Shown here one piece after another: positions 52,266 through 63,734 of a DNA stretch of 64,000 nucleotides. Under the pieces are notes generated by a model. It was not told the DNA's origin and searched no databases. It saw nothing but the letters and a program-made list of their open reading frames with translations. The DNA is from Ottowia sp. SB7-C50. GTDB taxonomy: Bacteria > Pseudomonadota > Gammaproteobacteria > Burkholderiales > Burkholderiaceae_C. Within the stretch, counting starts at the first letter, position 1, and every line of letters begins with the position of its first letter. The stretch is from positions 3,286,001 through 3,350,000 of the forward strand of contig NZ_CP136995.1 in assembly GCF_033110285.1 (NCBI RefSeq), written 5' to 3'. Position numbers and translations under genes: made by a program.

Positions 52266-54301
52266 ACCCGCCCGCCGCCCCGGCGCTGCCCCCGGCGGTG
52301 CAGGCCAAGATGGACCCCTACCTGCTGGGCGCGCTGCTCAGCCAGTTCGCCCATTACGACGACCACGCCGACGGCGGCAGCACGCCGCTGGTGTCGGTGG
52401 GTTTCACGGTCGCGCTGCCCGCCGGCGATGCGGAGGCCAGCAGCGTGCAGGCCACGCTGACCGGCTGGTTGGCCGAGCATCCCGGCACCCGCATCACCGA
52501 GGCCCACCTGCGCCCGCTGGCGCACGGCGCGCGCACCGCCTATGTAACCGCCGATGTGACACCGGCGCTGCTGGTCCTGCTGGGCAGCGCGCCATGGGTG
52601 ACCGAAGTGCAACTGTGCGCCGACCCACTGCCGCGCCGGCCGCTGGCGCCGCGCGCCGCCACACCGCCATCGGCGCCCGCCGCGCCACTGCGCACGGCCA
52701 ACCCCAAAATTCTGGCCACCATCGACCACGGCTGTGCTTTTGCGCACCACTTGCTGCAAAACGCCGGCGGCACGCGCGTGTGGGCGCTGTGGGACCAGGA
52801 CCCGCGGCCCGACTTCGACCCCGCGCAGGGCACCACACCCATCGGCTACGGCTATGGCCGCCAGGTGGGGCGCGACGTGCTGAACGCCTGCATCGCGCCG
52901 CAGCCGCCGGTGCCGGGCTGGAACGAAGACCGCTGCTACGCGCGTGCGCGCTACGGCGCGGTGCAAAGCCGCATGACGCACGGCACGTGGGTCACGGGCC
53001 TGCTGGCCAGTGCCCTGCAGACGCCCAGCCTGACGTCCAGCGGACACGCCGAGCCGTACGCGGCCGCCGCCGATGCCGACCTGATCTTCGTGCAGTTGCC
53101 GCGCGCCATTCCGCTGGCGCCGGGGCTGGGCAGCATCGACCGAACGGTGCTCGACGGGCTGCGCTACATCGCTGACTGCGCGCCCGATGATGCCGAAATC
53201 GCGGTGGTGATCGATTACGGCACTGACATGGGTCCGCATGATGGGAGTTCGTGGTTCGAACGCGCGCTGGACGCGCTGACCGAAGACCTGCGCGCGCGCC
53301 GCAACGTGCAGTTGAACGTGTTCTACGCCGCTGGCAACGCCCACGACGCGCGGCGCCACGCGGTGATCTGGGGCGAACCCGCGCCATCGGCCACAGCACC
53401 CATTCAGCCCACCGCCACCGGGCAACCCGCCGCCACTCTGCCCTGGTGGCTGCCCATGGGCAACGCCGCCCCGGTGGCGATGGAGCTGTGGTTTGCTGAA
53501 AGCGCGCCGCCCTGCCGCCTGAGCCTGCAGCCGCCGGGCGGCGGCGCGCCGCTAGAGATCGACCTGTCGCAAGACTGGCTGGGCGCGCCGCCGAGGTTGC
53601 TGCCGGCGCAGTGCGTGGTGGTCAGCCAGCGCCGGCGCGGGGCCGTAGCGGGCACGTGGCAACGACAAGTGCTGATCGAAGTGGGTCCCACGCAGGGGCC
53701 CGACGCCGCCGGCAGCGCGCCCGCCGCGCCAGCGGGCGTGTGGCGCATCACCCTCATGCCCCAAGCGGGCCAGCGCGTGCAGCCGGTGCACGCCTACACC
53801 TGCTGGGGCGGCCAGAACCCCGGCGTTCCGCAGCGCGCGCAGGCCACGCGCTTCGTCGCGCCGCCCGATGGTGTGAAGCAGACCGGGCCGGTGGAGGTGA
53901 CGGGCAGCGGCAGCGTTCTCGGTTCGGGCTGCGGCAGTTCCAACCTGGTGTGGATGGCCGGCGGTTATGAGCGTTGGGGCAAGCACTTGCGCTCACGCTA
54001 TTCGAGCGGGGGCGGCGTGCGCGGCGGCAAGCGCGCTGTGCCGCTGGGCGTGCCGCCGCACCTGGGCGCGGACTGGCTGGCGCCCACCGAGCAGTCCAGT
54101 GCGCTGCCGGGCCTGCTGTTGCTGGGTACGCGCAGCGCCAGCCGTTCACGCGGACGCGGCACCAGCTTTGCCGCGCCCCAGGCCGCGCGCCAATGGCTGG
54201 CCGGTACGCTGACCACCCAGCCACCGCCCGCGCAACCGCAGCCCGGCCCTTACTCCGTGCAGCGGCTGCGCGACGAATACGACGAGCCGCGCATCGTCTG
54301 A
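52262..54301 (+). CDS. S8 (subtilisin-like) serine peptidase, apparently cytoplasmic
   Basis: 679 residues. The catalytic triad is visible: Asp155 in LATIDHGCAF, His240 in MTHGTWVTGLLAS and Ser635 in GRGTSFAAPQAAR; Asn359 in FYAAGNAHD is the oxyanion residue. Between Asn359 and Ser635 is a long insert with beta-rich sequence. There is no signal peptide and no clear inhibitor-like propeptide, although residues 30-115 are a separate small domain (VSVGFTVALPAGDAEASSVQATLTGWLAEHPG) that may act as one. The start overlaps the PAP2-type gene by four bases, implying translational coupling and a shared function. Confidence 0.85.
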   Translation: MNPPAAPALPPAVQAKMDPYLLGALLSQFAHYDDHADGGSTPLVSVGFTVALPAGDAEASSVQATLTGWLAEHPGTRITEAHLRPLAHGARTAYVTADVTPALLVLLGSAPWVTEVQLCADPLPRRPLAPRAATPPSAPAAPLRTANPKILATIDHGCAFAHHLLQNAGGTRVWALWDQDPRPDFDPAQGTTPIGYGYGRQVGRDVLNACIAPQPPVPGWNEDRCYARARYGAVQSRMTHGTWVTGLLASALQTPSLTSSGHAEPYAAAADADLIFVQLPRAIPLAPGLGSIDRTVLDGLRYIADCAPDDAEIAVVIDYGTDMGPHDGSSWFERALDALTEDLRARRNVQLNVFYAAGNAHDARRHAVIWGEPAPSATAPIQPTATGQPAATLPWWLPMGNAAPVAMELWFAESAPPCRLSLQPPGGGAPLEIDLSQDWLGAPPRLLPAQCVVVSQRRRGAVAGTWQRQVLIEVGPTQGPDAAGSAPAAPAGVWRITLMPQAGQRVQPVHAYTCWGGQNPGVPQRAQATRFVAPPDGVKQTGPVEVTGSGSVLGSGCGSSNLVWMAGGYERWGKHLRSRYSSGGGVRGGKRAVPLGVPPHLGADWLAPTEQSSALPGLLLLGTRSASRSRGRGTSFAAPQAARQWLAGTLTTQPPPAQPQPGPYSVQRLRDEYDEPRIV

Positions 54302-54320
54302 TCGTGGCGATTCATGAGTC

Positions 54321-54377
54321 AAAACAGCTTCCAGCGCTGACCCATCAAGCGCGAACAGCTATCGTAAACGTAGCAAT
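54321..54377. repeat. Interspersed palindrome, copy P6
   Basis: AAAACAGCTTCCAGCGCTGA, CCATCAAGCGCGAACAGCTATC and GTAGCAATC. It fills the gap between the convergent S8 peptidase and Crp-type genes. Confidence 0.72.
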
Positions 54378-55054
54378 CACCACCGCGCCGGCAACGGCTT
54401 CAGCAGCACGAGCCGGCGTTCTTGCGTGGCAAGGTAGCCGCCGGTTTCCAGGTCTTTCAGCAGGCGGCTGACCATCTCGCGCGAGCAGGCCAGATGGCTG
54501 GCGATCTGCTGGTGGGTCAGGCGTTCGGTGACGGTGCGCTGGCCTTGCGCGTCCGGTGCCGTGGCCAGCTGGTCAAGCAGGCGCGTCAGCCGGCCGTAGA
54601 CGTCGATCAGGGCCACGCTGCGCGCGTTGTCGGTGGCCAGGCGCGCGCGGCGGATCAGGCGCGCCATCAGCTCCAGCGCAAAGCCGGGCTGCTCGGCGAT
54701 GTAGGTCAGCAACACGTCGCGCGCCACCACGGCGCACACCGTGGGTTCGCACGTTTCCACGCTGGCCGAGCGCGGGCCGCCGTCGAGTGACATTTCGCCC
54801 ACGTATTCGCCCGGGCCGTACAGGCCGAGTGTCAACTCCTTGCCGCTGGCATCGGCCACGAAGGCGCGCAGGCGCCCCGATCGGACGATGTACAGCGTGT
54901 CGCCGCGCTCGCCCTCTTGAATGATCAGCGTGCCGCGCCGGTAATGGCGCTGCATCCCGCGCTCTGCCAGCGCCTCGACGTGCGCGGACGGGGCGTCCAG
55001 CGCGGGCAGGCCGGTGGAGTGTGGAGTGTGCGGGCCATCAGGCGCGGGCGGCAT
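54377..55054 (-). CDS. Crp/Fnr family cyclic-nucleotide-type regulator
   Basis: 225 residues. N-terminal cNMP-binding barrel with the phosphate-binding cassette GEYVGEMSLDGGPRSASV (residues about 81-98: Glu, Arg and Ser-Ala in cAMP-binding positions), dimer helix, and C-terminal winged helix LTHQQIASHLACSREMVSRLLKDLETGGYL. No FNR-type cysteine cluster. It therefore looks able to bind a cyclic nucleotide, and a cyclase gene lies 3.3 kb away facing it. Six bases after the LuxR-type gene, so one operon. Confidence 0.9.
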   Translation of the reverse strand: MPPAPDGPHTPHSTGLPALDAPSAHVEALAERGMQRHYRRGTLIIQEGERGDTLYIVRSGRLRAFVADASGKELTLGLYGPGEYVGEMSLDGGPRSASVETCEPTVCAVVARDVLLTYIAEQPGFALELMARLIRRARLATDNARSVALIDVYGRLTRLLDQLATAPDAQGQRTVTERLTHQQIASHLACSREMVSRLLKDLETGGYLATQERRLVLLKPLPARW

Positions 55055-55060
55055 GTCCCA

Positions 55061-55759
55061 TCATACAAACTGGAATTGCGACGACACCGGCCGGCGCGGA
55101 AAACAGGCTTCGCCCCGCAGCGCGGGCACCACGGGCGGCAGTGCCAGCACGCGCTGCACCAGTTGCCGGATGCCATGCGCGCCGGTCTTGTCGCGCAGCG
55201 AGCGCACCTGCGTGCGCACGGTCGATTCGGCCACGCCATGCCGCCTGGCGATTTCGTCGACGTCGCTGCCATCGCACAGGGCACGCAGCACCGACTCCTC
55301 GGTCGGCGTCAGCCCGTGCTCGCGGGCGAACATCTGCACCGCCAGGTTGTCCCCCACGCGCTGGCGCGCCATGGCCAGCAGCACGCTGGCGCAGGGGCCT
55401 TCCAGCGCGTGCCCCAGCGGAATCACGGCCACGGGCAGCGTGTGCCCGCCATGGCTGAGATACAGCAGTTTCCGGCGGCCTTGCGCGGCACCCTGGATGG
55501 CGTCCATCAGCTGCTGGCCCAGCGCCGCCGTGCAGGCGCCGATGGCTTCGCCGACACTGCCGCTGAGCAAATGGCCGCAGGCCAATTCATAGCGCGCCAG
55601 GTGGTTGGCGTGCTGCACGCGCCCGCGCATGTCGACCAGCACCAGCCCGTAGTCGATCTCGTCCAGCAGGCGCAGCAGGAACCCGGTCTGCAACCCGTCC
55701 CGCTCAACATCCGCCAGCGGCATCCGCAGCGTTTCCCTGTGTGTCATGACTGCTTCCAT
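55061..55759 (-). CDS. LuxR-type HTH regulator with PAS-like sensor domain
   Basis: 232 residues from ATG 55759, which has an excellent AAGGAGG five bases upstream; an upstream in-frame ATG at 55777 lacks such a site. Residues about 20-120 look PAS-like (LLDEIDYGLVLVDMRGRVQHANHLARYEL); the C-terminal GerE/LuxR domain is LTPTEESVLRALCDGSDVDEIARRHGVAESTVRTQVRSLRDKTGAH. No phospho-acceptor receiver or autoinducer domain is seen. First gene of a two-gene operon with the Crp-type regulator. Confidence 0.87.
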   Translation of the reverse strand: MEAVMTHRETLRMPLADVERDGLQTGFLLRLLDEIDYGLVLVDMRGRVQHANHLARYELACGHLLSGSVGEAIGACTAALGQQLMDAIQGAAQGRRKLLYLSHGGHTLPVAVIPLGHALEGPCASVLLAMARQRVGDNLAVQMFAREHGLTPTEESVLRALCDGSDVDEIARRHGVAESTVRTQVRSLRDKTGAHGIRQLVQRVLALPPVVPALRGEACFPRRPVSSQFQFV

Positions 55760-55844
55760 TTCGTCCTCCTTGCGCATCGCAAAGCATGGAAGCCAGTCTA
55801 GGCACGCGCCGGCGGCGCATCAGTGACCGGTTGACAGCGGTTTT

Positions 55845-55859
55845 TGTGATCCATTCACA
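55845..55859. promoter_or_regulatory. CRP-like palindrome upstream of the LuxR-Crp operon
   Basis: TGTGATCCATTCACA: perfect TGTGA/TCACA half-sites with a five-base spacer instead of six. A TAGACT box that could serve as -10 lies on the minus strand at 55795-55800, putting the palindrome about 60 bases upstream of a possible transcription start, the place of class I Crp activation. The -35 is weak. Confidence 0.55.
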
Positions 55860-55898
55860 TCCCGACGGCCGGCCGGACCCGGCGCGCGCAACGCGCCG

Positions 55899-56555
55899 TC
55901 AGCCGCGCACGAACGGGTTGTGGCGGCGCTCTTCGCCGAAGGTGCTTTCGGGCCCGTGGCCGGGGATGAACACCGTGTCGTCGCCCATCGGCCACAGGCG
56001 CTCGCGGATGCTGGCGATCAGTTGGCCATGGTTGCCGCCGGGAAAGTCGGTGCGGCCGATGCTGCCGGCAAACAGCACGTCGCCGACAAAGGCGCGCTTC
56101 GCCTCGGGTGAATGAAACACCACATGCCCCGGCGTATGGCCCGGGCAGTGGCGCACGTGCAACACGCAGTCGCCCACCTGCACCGTGTCGCCGTCCTGCA
56201 GCCAGCGCGTGGGCGTGAATTTCTCGGCCTGCGGAAAGCCGAACATGCGCCCCTGCTCGGCAATGCCGTCGATCCAGAACTGGTCGCCCGGGTGCGGGCC
56301 GATGATGGGCAGCCCGTGGCGCGCGCTCAGCTCGGCCGTGCCACCCGCGTGGTCAATGTGCGCATGGGTCAGCCAGATCTGCTCCAGCGTGACGCCCTGC
56401 CGCGCCACCGCCGCCTCGATGCGCGGCAGGTCGCCGCCGGGGTCGATGACAGCCGCCTTCATGGTGGCGGGGCACCAGACGAGCGAGCAGTTCTGCTGGA
56501 ACGGGGTGACGGGGATGGTCTGGTAGCGCGGCGTGGCAGGCGAGGTGGCAGGCAT
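55899..56555 (-). CDS. MBL-fold hydrolase, YcbL/glyoxalase II-like
   Basis: A 218-residue metallo-beta-lactamase-fold enzyme. THAHIDHAGGTAEL is the metal site, with CPGHTPGHVVF, FVGDVLFAGSIGRTDFPGG and FIPGHGPESTFGEE completing the ligands, typical of type II glyoxalase relatives such as YcbL. The probable role is hydrolysis of a thioester such as S-lactoylglutathione. A P repeat lies upstream. Confidence 0.9.
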   Translation of the reverse strand: MPATSPATPRYQTIPVTPFQQNCSLVWCPATMKAAVIDPGGDLPRIEAAVARQGVTLEQIWLTHAHIDHAGGTAELSARHGLPIIGPHPGDQFWIDGIAEQGRMFGFPQAEKFTPTRWLQDGDTVQVGDCVLHVRHCPGHTPGHVVFHSPEAKRAFVGDVLFAGSIGRTDFPGGNHGQLIASIRERLWPMGDDTVFIPGHGPESTFGEERRHNPFVRG

Positions 56556-56570
56556 CGAAGTTGTGAATCA

Positions 56571-56623
56571 AATCAACCTTCAGCGCTTGGCAGACAAGCG
56601 CTTTCAGCTATCAATTAAGAAGC
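56571..56623. repeat. Interspersed palindrome, copy P7
   Basis: ATCAACCTTCAGCGCTTGG, CAGACAAGCGCTTTCAGC and TATCAATTAAGAAGC. It lies between the xth stop and the MBL hydrolase start, both minus strand. Confidence 0.75.
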
Positions 56624-56627
56624 GACA

Positions 56628-57425
56628 TCAGACCAGCTTCAGATCGTAGTCGATGGTGATCGGCGCGTGGTCGCTGAACTTCTGGTCCTTGTAGATGGCG
56701 CTGGTGCGCGCGGCCTGCGCGACGGCGGGCGTGGCCAGGTGGTAGTCCAGCCGCCAGCCCACGTTCTTGGCGTAGGCCTGGCCGCGGTTGCTCCACCAGG
56801 TGTAGGCCTCGCCGGTGGTGTCGGGGTGCAGGCGGCGGTAGACGTCGACCAGTTGCAGCTCATCAATGATGCGCGTGACCCAGGCGCGCTCGTCGGGCAG
56901 GAAGCCGCTGTTCTTCTGGTTGCTCTTGTAGTTCTTCAGGTCGATTTCCTGGTGCGCGATGTTGACGTCGCCGCACAGCACGAAATCACGCTCGGCGCGC
57001 AGGCGTTGCAGCACGGGGTAGAACTCGGCCAGGAAGCGGTATTTGGCGTCCTGCCGCTCCGGCCCGGACGAACCGCTGGGAAAGTAGCAGCTGATGACCG
57101 AGAAGCGGCGCGCGGGCGTGTCAAAGCGCGCTTCCAGGTAGCGGCCTTCTTCGTCGAATTCGGGCGAGCCGTAGCCGGCGATCACGTCGCTGGGCTCATG
57201 GCGCGTATAGATGCCGACGCCCGAATAGCCCTTCTTGGCCGTGGCCAGGTGAAAGTGCCCGCGCATGCCGGCCAGGATGTCGAAACGGCCCTCGATGTCG
57301 GCGTGCTGGGCCTTCATCTCCTGCACGCAAATACAATCCGGCGCGTGCGCCTCCAGCCAGGCTTCGACGCCCTTGGTGGCCGCGGAGCGGATGCCATTCA
57401 GGTTCAGGCTGGTGAGTTTGAACAA
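56628..57425 (-). CDS. xth: Exodeoxyribonuclease III (AP endonuclease)
   Basis: 265 residues, endonuclease/exonuclease/phosphatase fold: KLTSLNLNGIRSA, DCICVQEMKAQ, GYSGVGIYTRH, VLCGDVNIAHQEIDLKN and SDHAPITIDY, which hold the metal and catalytic residues. It repairs abasic sites. The start codon is TTG at 57425, giving the usual MFKLTSLNLNGIR, with AAGGA about 8 nt upstream. Only 14 bases separate it from the divergent pyrE start. Confidence 0.94.
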   Translation of the reverse strand: MFKLTSLNLNGIRSAATKGVEAWLEAHAPDCICVQEMKAQHADIEGRFDILAGMRGHFHLATAKKGYSGVGIYTRHEPSDVIAGYGSPEFDEEGRYLEARFDTPARRFSVISCYFPSGSSGPERQDAKYRFLAEFYPVLQRLRAERDFVLCGDVNIAHQEIDLKNYKSNQKNSGFLPDERAWVTRIIDELQLVDVYRRLHPDTTGEAYTWWSNRGQAYAKNVGWRLDYHLATPAVAQAARTSAIYKDQKFSDHAPITIDYDLKLV

Positions 57426-57439
57426 CGGGAGATTCCTTC

Positions 57440-58124
57440 ATGAACACATCCGCCCCCCCAGGCAGACCGTGACGCGCTGGCGCGCGATTTCGTGCAGTTC
57501 GCCATCGACGCCGGCGTGCTGCGCTTTGGCGAATTCAAGACCAAGGCGGGGCGCCTGTCGCCCTATTTCTTCAACGCCGGGCTGTTCGACGACGGCGCCA
57601 AGCTGGCGCGGCTGGCGCAATTCTATGCACGGGCGCTGATCGACTCGGGCGTCGAGTTCGATGTCATTTTTGGTCCCGCATACAAAGGTATTCCATTGGG
57701 CGCCGCGGTGGCCATCGAGCTGGCGCGGCTGGGCGTGGTCAAACCTTTTGCGTACAACCGCAAGGAAGCCAAGGACCACGGCGAAGGCGGCACGCTGGTG
57801 GGCGCGCCGCTGAAGGGGCGCGTGCTGATCGTGGACGACGTCATCTCCGCCGGCACCGCGGTGCGCGAGTCGATTGCGCTGATCGAAGCCGCCGGCGCCA
57901 CGCCGCACGCCGTGGCCATTGCGCTGGACCGGCAGGAAAAGGCGACCGAGGGCGGGCGCGACGTGGACTGGTCGGCCGTGCAGTACGTGCGCGACCGTCT
58001 GGGACTGCAAGTCATCGCCATCGCCAACCTGGCGCAGTTATTGCAACACCTGGGAAAGAGTGACAACTTTTCGCCCTACTTCCAGTCCGTATCTGCCTAT
58101 CGCACCCGTTACGGCGTCGATTGA
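57440..58124 (+). CDS. pyrE: Orotate phosphoribosyltransferase, frameshift near the start
   Basis: Makes OMP from orotate and PRPP in pyrimidine synthesis; about 227 residues. FAIDAGVLRFGEFKTKAGRLSPYFFNAG, FDVIFGPAYKGIPLGAAVA, FAYNRKEAKDHGEGG and the PRPP motif VLIVDDVISAGTAVRES are diagnostic. ATG 57440 with GGGAGA upstream starts MNTSAP, then meets seven C residues (57453-57459) that break the frame; one base fewer gives QADRDALARDFVQFAIDAG. An essential-pathway gene broken in this way points to sequence error. Confidence 0.93.
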
Positions 58125-58130
58125 AAGGCC

Positions 58131-58901
58131 ATGACCACCACCGCCCTCCCGCACCACCTGCCTGACCTGCACGCCGGACAAGGCACGTCCCGCGGCGCCC
58201 AGCGCGCCGCTGCGGGGTGGGGGTTGCGGCGCCTGGCCGGGGTCGCGGTGGCGGCGTCCTGGTGGACACTTTGTGGCACGCCGGCCGTCGCGCAGCCCAG
58301 CGCGGCCGCGCCGACGGGCAGCATCTACAGCTGCGTGGACGCCCATGGCCGGCGGCTGACGTCGGACCGGCCGATCCTCTCGTGCATCGACCGCGAGCAG
58401 CGCGAACTCAACCGCAGCGGCGGCACGCGGCGCGTCATCCCGCCCACCCTGAGTGCCACCGAGCGCGAAGCACGCGCCCGGCAGGACCGCGAAGCCGAAC
58501 TCGCGCAGCAGCGCGCGCGCGACGCCATCAGCCGCGACCAGGCGCTGGTCACGCGCTACCCCGACAAGGCCGCGCACGATGCCAGCCGCGCCCAGGCACT
58601 GGCGCAGACCCAGGCGGTCGACCAGGCCGCCGAGCAGCGGCTGGCCGAACTGGCGGCCGAGCGCAAGGCGCTGGATGACGAGATGGAGTTCTACCGCAAG
58701 GACCCCTCCCGGGCCCCGGCCACGGTGCGGCGCGGCATCGAATACAACGCCCGGAGCGTGGCCGAGCAGCGGCGCGCCATCGCCGCGCAGCAGGCCGAGC
58801 GTGATCGCATCAACGCGCAGTTCGATGAAGAAGCGAGGCGCCTTCAGGCGCTCTGGCAAGGCCGGCAGCCCGCCCCGCAGACGGCTTCGGGCAAGCGCTG
58901 A
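58131..58901 (+). CDS. DUF4124-type secreted protein
   Basis: 256 residues. A long basic N-terminus precedes a signal-like segment (LRRLAGVAVAASWWTLCGTPAVAQ). The mature part starts with a DUF4124-like module (IYSCVDAHGRRLTSDRPILSCIDREQREL) and then a long Gln/Arg/Glu/Ala helix, probably coiled coil, to the end (AEQRLAELAAERKALDDEM, AEQRRAIAAQQAERDRINAQFDEEARRLQ). Periplasmic; function unknown. Six bases after pyrE, so it may be co-transcribed. Confidence 0.82.
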   Translation: MTTTALPHHLPDLHAGQGTSRGAQRAAAGWGLRRLAGVAVAASWWTLCGTPAVAQPSAAAPTGSIYSCVDAHGRRLTSDRPILSCIDREQRELNRSGGTRRVIPPTLSATEREARARQDREAELAQQRARDAISRDQALVTRYPDKAAHDASRAQALAQTQAVDQAAEQRLAELAAERKALDDEMEFYRKDPSRAPATVRRGIEYNARSVAEQRRAIAAQQAERDRINAQFDEEARRLQALWQGRQPAPQTASGKR

Positions 58902-59010
58902 TTTGTGAGCGTAATACGGTCGCTGCCCACGCGGGATCAGCGCAAATAGCTATATTTTTTGCAGCATCTGCACCAAGGCAGCCGCGCCACAGCGCGACGG
59001 ACGCCCGGCC

Positions 59011-60459
59011 TCAAGCCCCCAGCCGCGCACGCAGCAGCTCGTTGACCTGCGCCGGGTTGGCCTTGCCCTTGCTGGCCTTCATCACCTGGCCGACCAGCGC
59101 GTTGAAGGCCTTGTCCTTGCCGGCGCGGTACTGCTCGACGTTGCCTGGGTTGGCAGCGATGACTTCGTCGACGATCTTTTCCAGCGCGCCGGTGTCGTTC
59201 ATCTGCCGAAGGCCCTTGGCTTCGACGATGGCATCGACGTCCGCACCCTCGCCCGACCACAGCGCGTCAAACACCTGCCGCGCCGCCGCGTTGCTGATGG
59301 TGCCGTCTTGGATGCGGCCGATCAGCGCGGCCAGTTGCGCAGCCGACACCTTGGCCGACTCGATGCCGATCTCCTCGGCGTTCAGGCGCTTGGAGATTTC
59401 GCCCATCACCCAGTTGCTGGCCAGCTTGGGCTGGCCGCTGGCTTTCGCGGCTTGCTCGAAGTACGCGCCCATGGCGGGAGACTGGGTCAGCGTGGTGGCG
59501 TCGTATTCAGGCAGCGCATAGTCGGCCACGAAACGCTCCGCCATCTTGCGGGGCAATTCGGGCATTTGCGCGCGCGTGTCCTCGATCCATTGCTCTGAAA
59601 TACAGAGCGGCGGCAGGTCAGGGTCGGGAAAGTAGCGGTAGTCGGCCGAGTCTTCCTTGGTGCGCATGGCGCGCGTCTCGCCGGTGTCGGGGTCGAACAG
59701 CACAGTGGCCTGCTGGATGGCGTGGCCGTCTTCCAGCTGCTCGATCTGCCAGCGGATCTCGAAGTCGATCGCCTGCTGCATGAACTTGAAGCTGTTCAGG
59801 TTCTTGATCTCGCGCCGCGTGCCAAGCTTTTCACCGGGCTTGCGCACACTGACGTTGGCGTCGCAACGGAAGCTGCCTTCCTGCATGTTGCCGTCGCAGA
59901 TGCCGATCCAGGTGACGATCTTGTGCAACTCTTTGGCATAGGCCACGGCCTCGGCGCTGCTGCGCATGTCGGGCTCGGTCACGATCTCGAGCAGCGGCGT
60001 GCCGGCGCGGTTCAGATCGATGCCGCTCATGCCGTGGTAGTCCTCGTGCAGCGACTTGCCGGCGTCTTCTTCAAGGTGGGCGCGCACCAGGCGCACGGTT
60101 TTCTTTTCGTCGCCCAGGAAGAACGACACCTCGCCGCCCTGCACCACCGGAATCTCGAACTGGCTGATCTGGTAGCCCTTGGGCAGGTCGGGGTAGAAGT
60201 AGTTCTTGCGGGCAAAGATGCTGCGCGGCGCAATGTGCGAGCCGAGAGCCAGTCCTAATTTGATAGCACACTGCACCGCCTCGCGGTTCATCACCGGCAG
60301 CGTGCCGGGCAGCGCCAGGTCGACCGCGCAGGCCTGGGTGTTGGGCGCGGCGCCAAATGCGGTGCTGGCGCGGCTGAAGATCTTGCTGGCGGTCTGCAGC
60401 TGGGCGTGTGTTTCGAAGCCGATGACGACTTCGTAGCCGTGGATCAATGGGGCGGGCAT
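59011..60459 (-). CDS. gatB: Asp/Glu-tRNA(Asn/Gln) amidotransferase subunit B
   Basis: 482 residues. GatB catalyses transfer of ammonia to mischarged Glu-tRNA(Gln) or Asp-tRNA(Asn). [25 protein letters not shown] at the start, [40 protein letters not shown] and the C-terminal GatB/YqeY tail domain are standard. Last gene of gatCAB, one base after gatA. Residue stretch AIKLGLALG is encoded by an AT-rich island (AATTTGATAGCA). Confidence 0.97.
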   Translation of the reverse strand: MPAPLIHGYEVVIGFETHAQLQTASKIFSRASTAFGAAPNTQACAVDLALPGTLPVMNREAVQCAIKLGLALGSHIAPRSIFARKNYFYPDLPKGYQISQFEIPVVQGGEVSFFLGDEKKTVRLVRAHLEEDAGKSLHEDYHGMSGIDLNRAGTPLLEIVTEPDMRSSAEAVAYAKELHKIVTWIGICDGNMQEGSFRCDANVSVRKPGEKLGTRREIKNLNSFKFMQQAIDFEIRWQIEQLEDGHAIQQATVLFDPDTGETRAMRTKEDSADYRYFPDPDLPPLCISEQWIEDTRAQMPELPRKMAERFVADYALPEYDATTLTQSPAMGAYFEQAAKASGQPKLASNWVMGEISKRLNAEEIGIESAKVSAAQLAALIGRIQDGTISNAAARQVFDALWSGEGADVDAIVEAKGLRQMNDTGALEKIVDEVIAANPGNVEQYRAGKDKAFNALVGQVMKASKGKANPAQVNELLRARLGA

Positions 60460-60460
60460 G

Positions 60461-61927
<1,467 letters not shown>

Positions 61928-61929
61928 GT

Positions 61930-62229
61930 TCACTCGATCACGCGGGGCACCAGGAACAGCCCGTCCTCGACGGCGGGCGCGCTGCGCTGGTTGGCGGCGC
62001 GCTGGTCCGGCTCGCTGGCCACGTCGTCGCGCAGGCGCAGCGCCATGTCGCGCACGGCGGCAATGGGGTGCGCCAGCGGTTCGACGCCGGTGGTGTCCAC
62101 GGCCTGCATGGCCGCCACCAGATCGAAAAAGCCGTTCAGCCGGGTGAGCAGGCGCTCACCTTGGTCGGCACTCAGTTCCAGCCGCGCCAGATGGGCAAGA
62201 CGGCGGATGTCGTCGGGGGTCAGGGCCAT
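61930..62229 (-). CDS. gatC: Asp/Glu-tRNA(Asn/Gln) amidotransferase subunit C
   Basis: 99 residues, the stabilising linker between GatA and Gat[54 protein letters not shown] and the C-terminal [16 protein letters not shown]. The ATG at 62229 gives the normal MALTPDD start. First gene of gatCAB; divergent from mreB. Confidence 0.95.
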   Translation of the reverse strand: MALTPDDIRRLAHLARLELSADQGERLLTRLNGFFDLVAAMQAVDTTGVEPLAHPIAAVRDMALRLRDDVASEPDQRAANQRSAPAVEDGLFLVPRVIE

Positions 62230-62253
62230 GAAAGATATGGAAACCGGATGTAA

Positions 62254-63474
<1,221 letters not shown>

Positions 63475-63590
63475 GACGCCCCCTGTGGCGCTGCGCGCCT
63501 TCCCCCACTGGGGGACAACGCGGGTGGTCGGGGGGGACCCCGACCACGGCGTTCGCGTGTGGCCTGCTCCGCGGCCTTCGGGCGGCTTGC
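63475..63590 (+). repeat. GC-rich structured intergenic repeat, copy G7
   Basis: Starts immediately after the mreB stop: GACGCCCCCTGTGGCGCTGC, CCCCCACTGGGGGACAACGC, inner stem GGTGGTCGGGG/CCCCGACCAC, GGCGTTCGCG and GGCCTGCTCCGCGGCC. It is one of the clearest copies and lies within the mreB-mreC operon. Confidence 0.88.
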
Positions 63591-63734
63591 TGCGCAGCCT
63601 GAGGGCTCCTTCCCTTGCGGGGGGAGGGTCGGGGTGGGGACGCAGCGTCGAAATCACGACGGGCGCTTGAACATTCAGCGGATAATGCTCTTGTTTTGGT
63701 AGTGAATACGCCCGTGCTGCGCCGCTGAACCGCC

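Noticed and set aside
49286..54301. Cyclase-PAP2-S8 cassette as a known antiphage CBASS-type system
   Set aside because: The cyclase is a class III purine cyclase, not a CD-NTase, and the partners are not known CBASS effectors; no other defence genes are adjacent.
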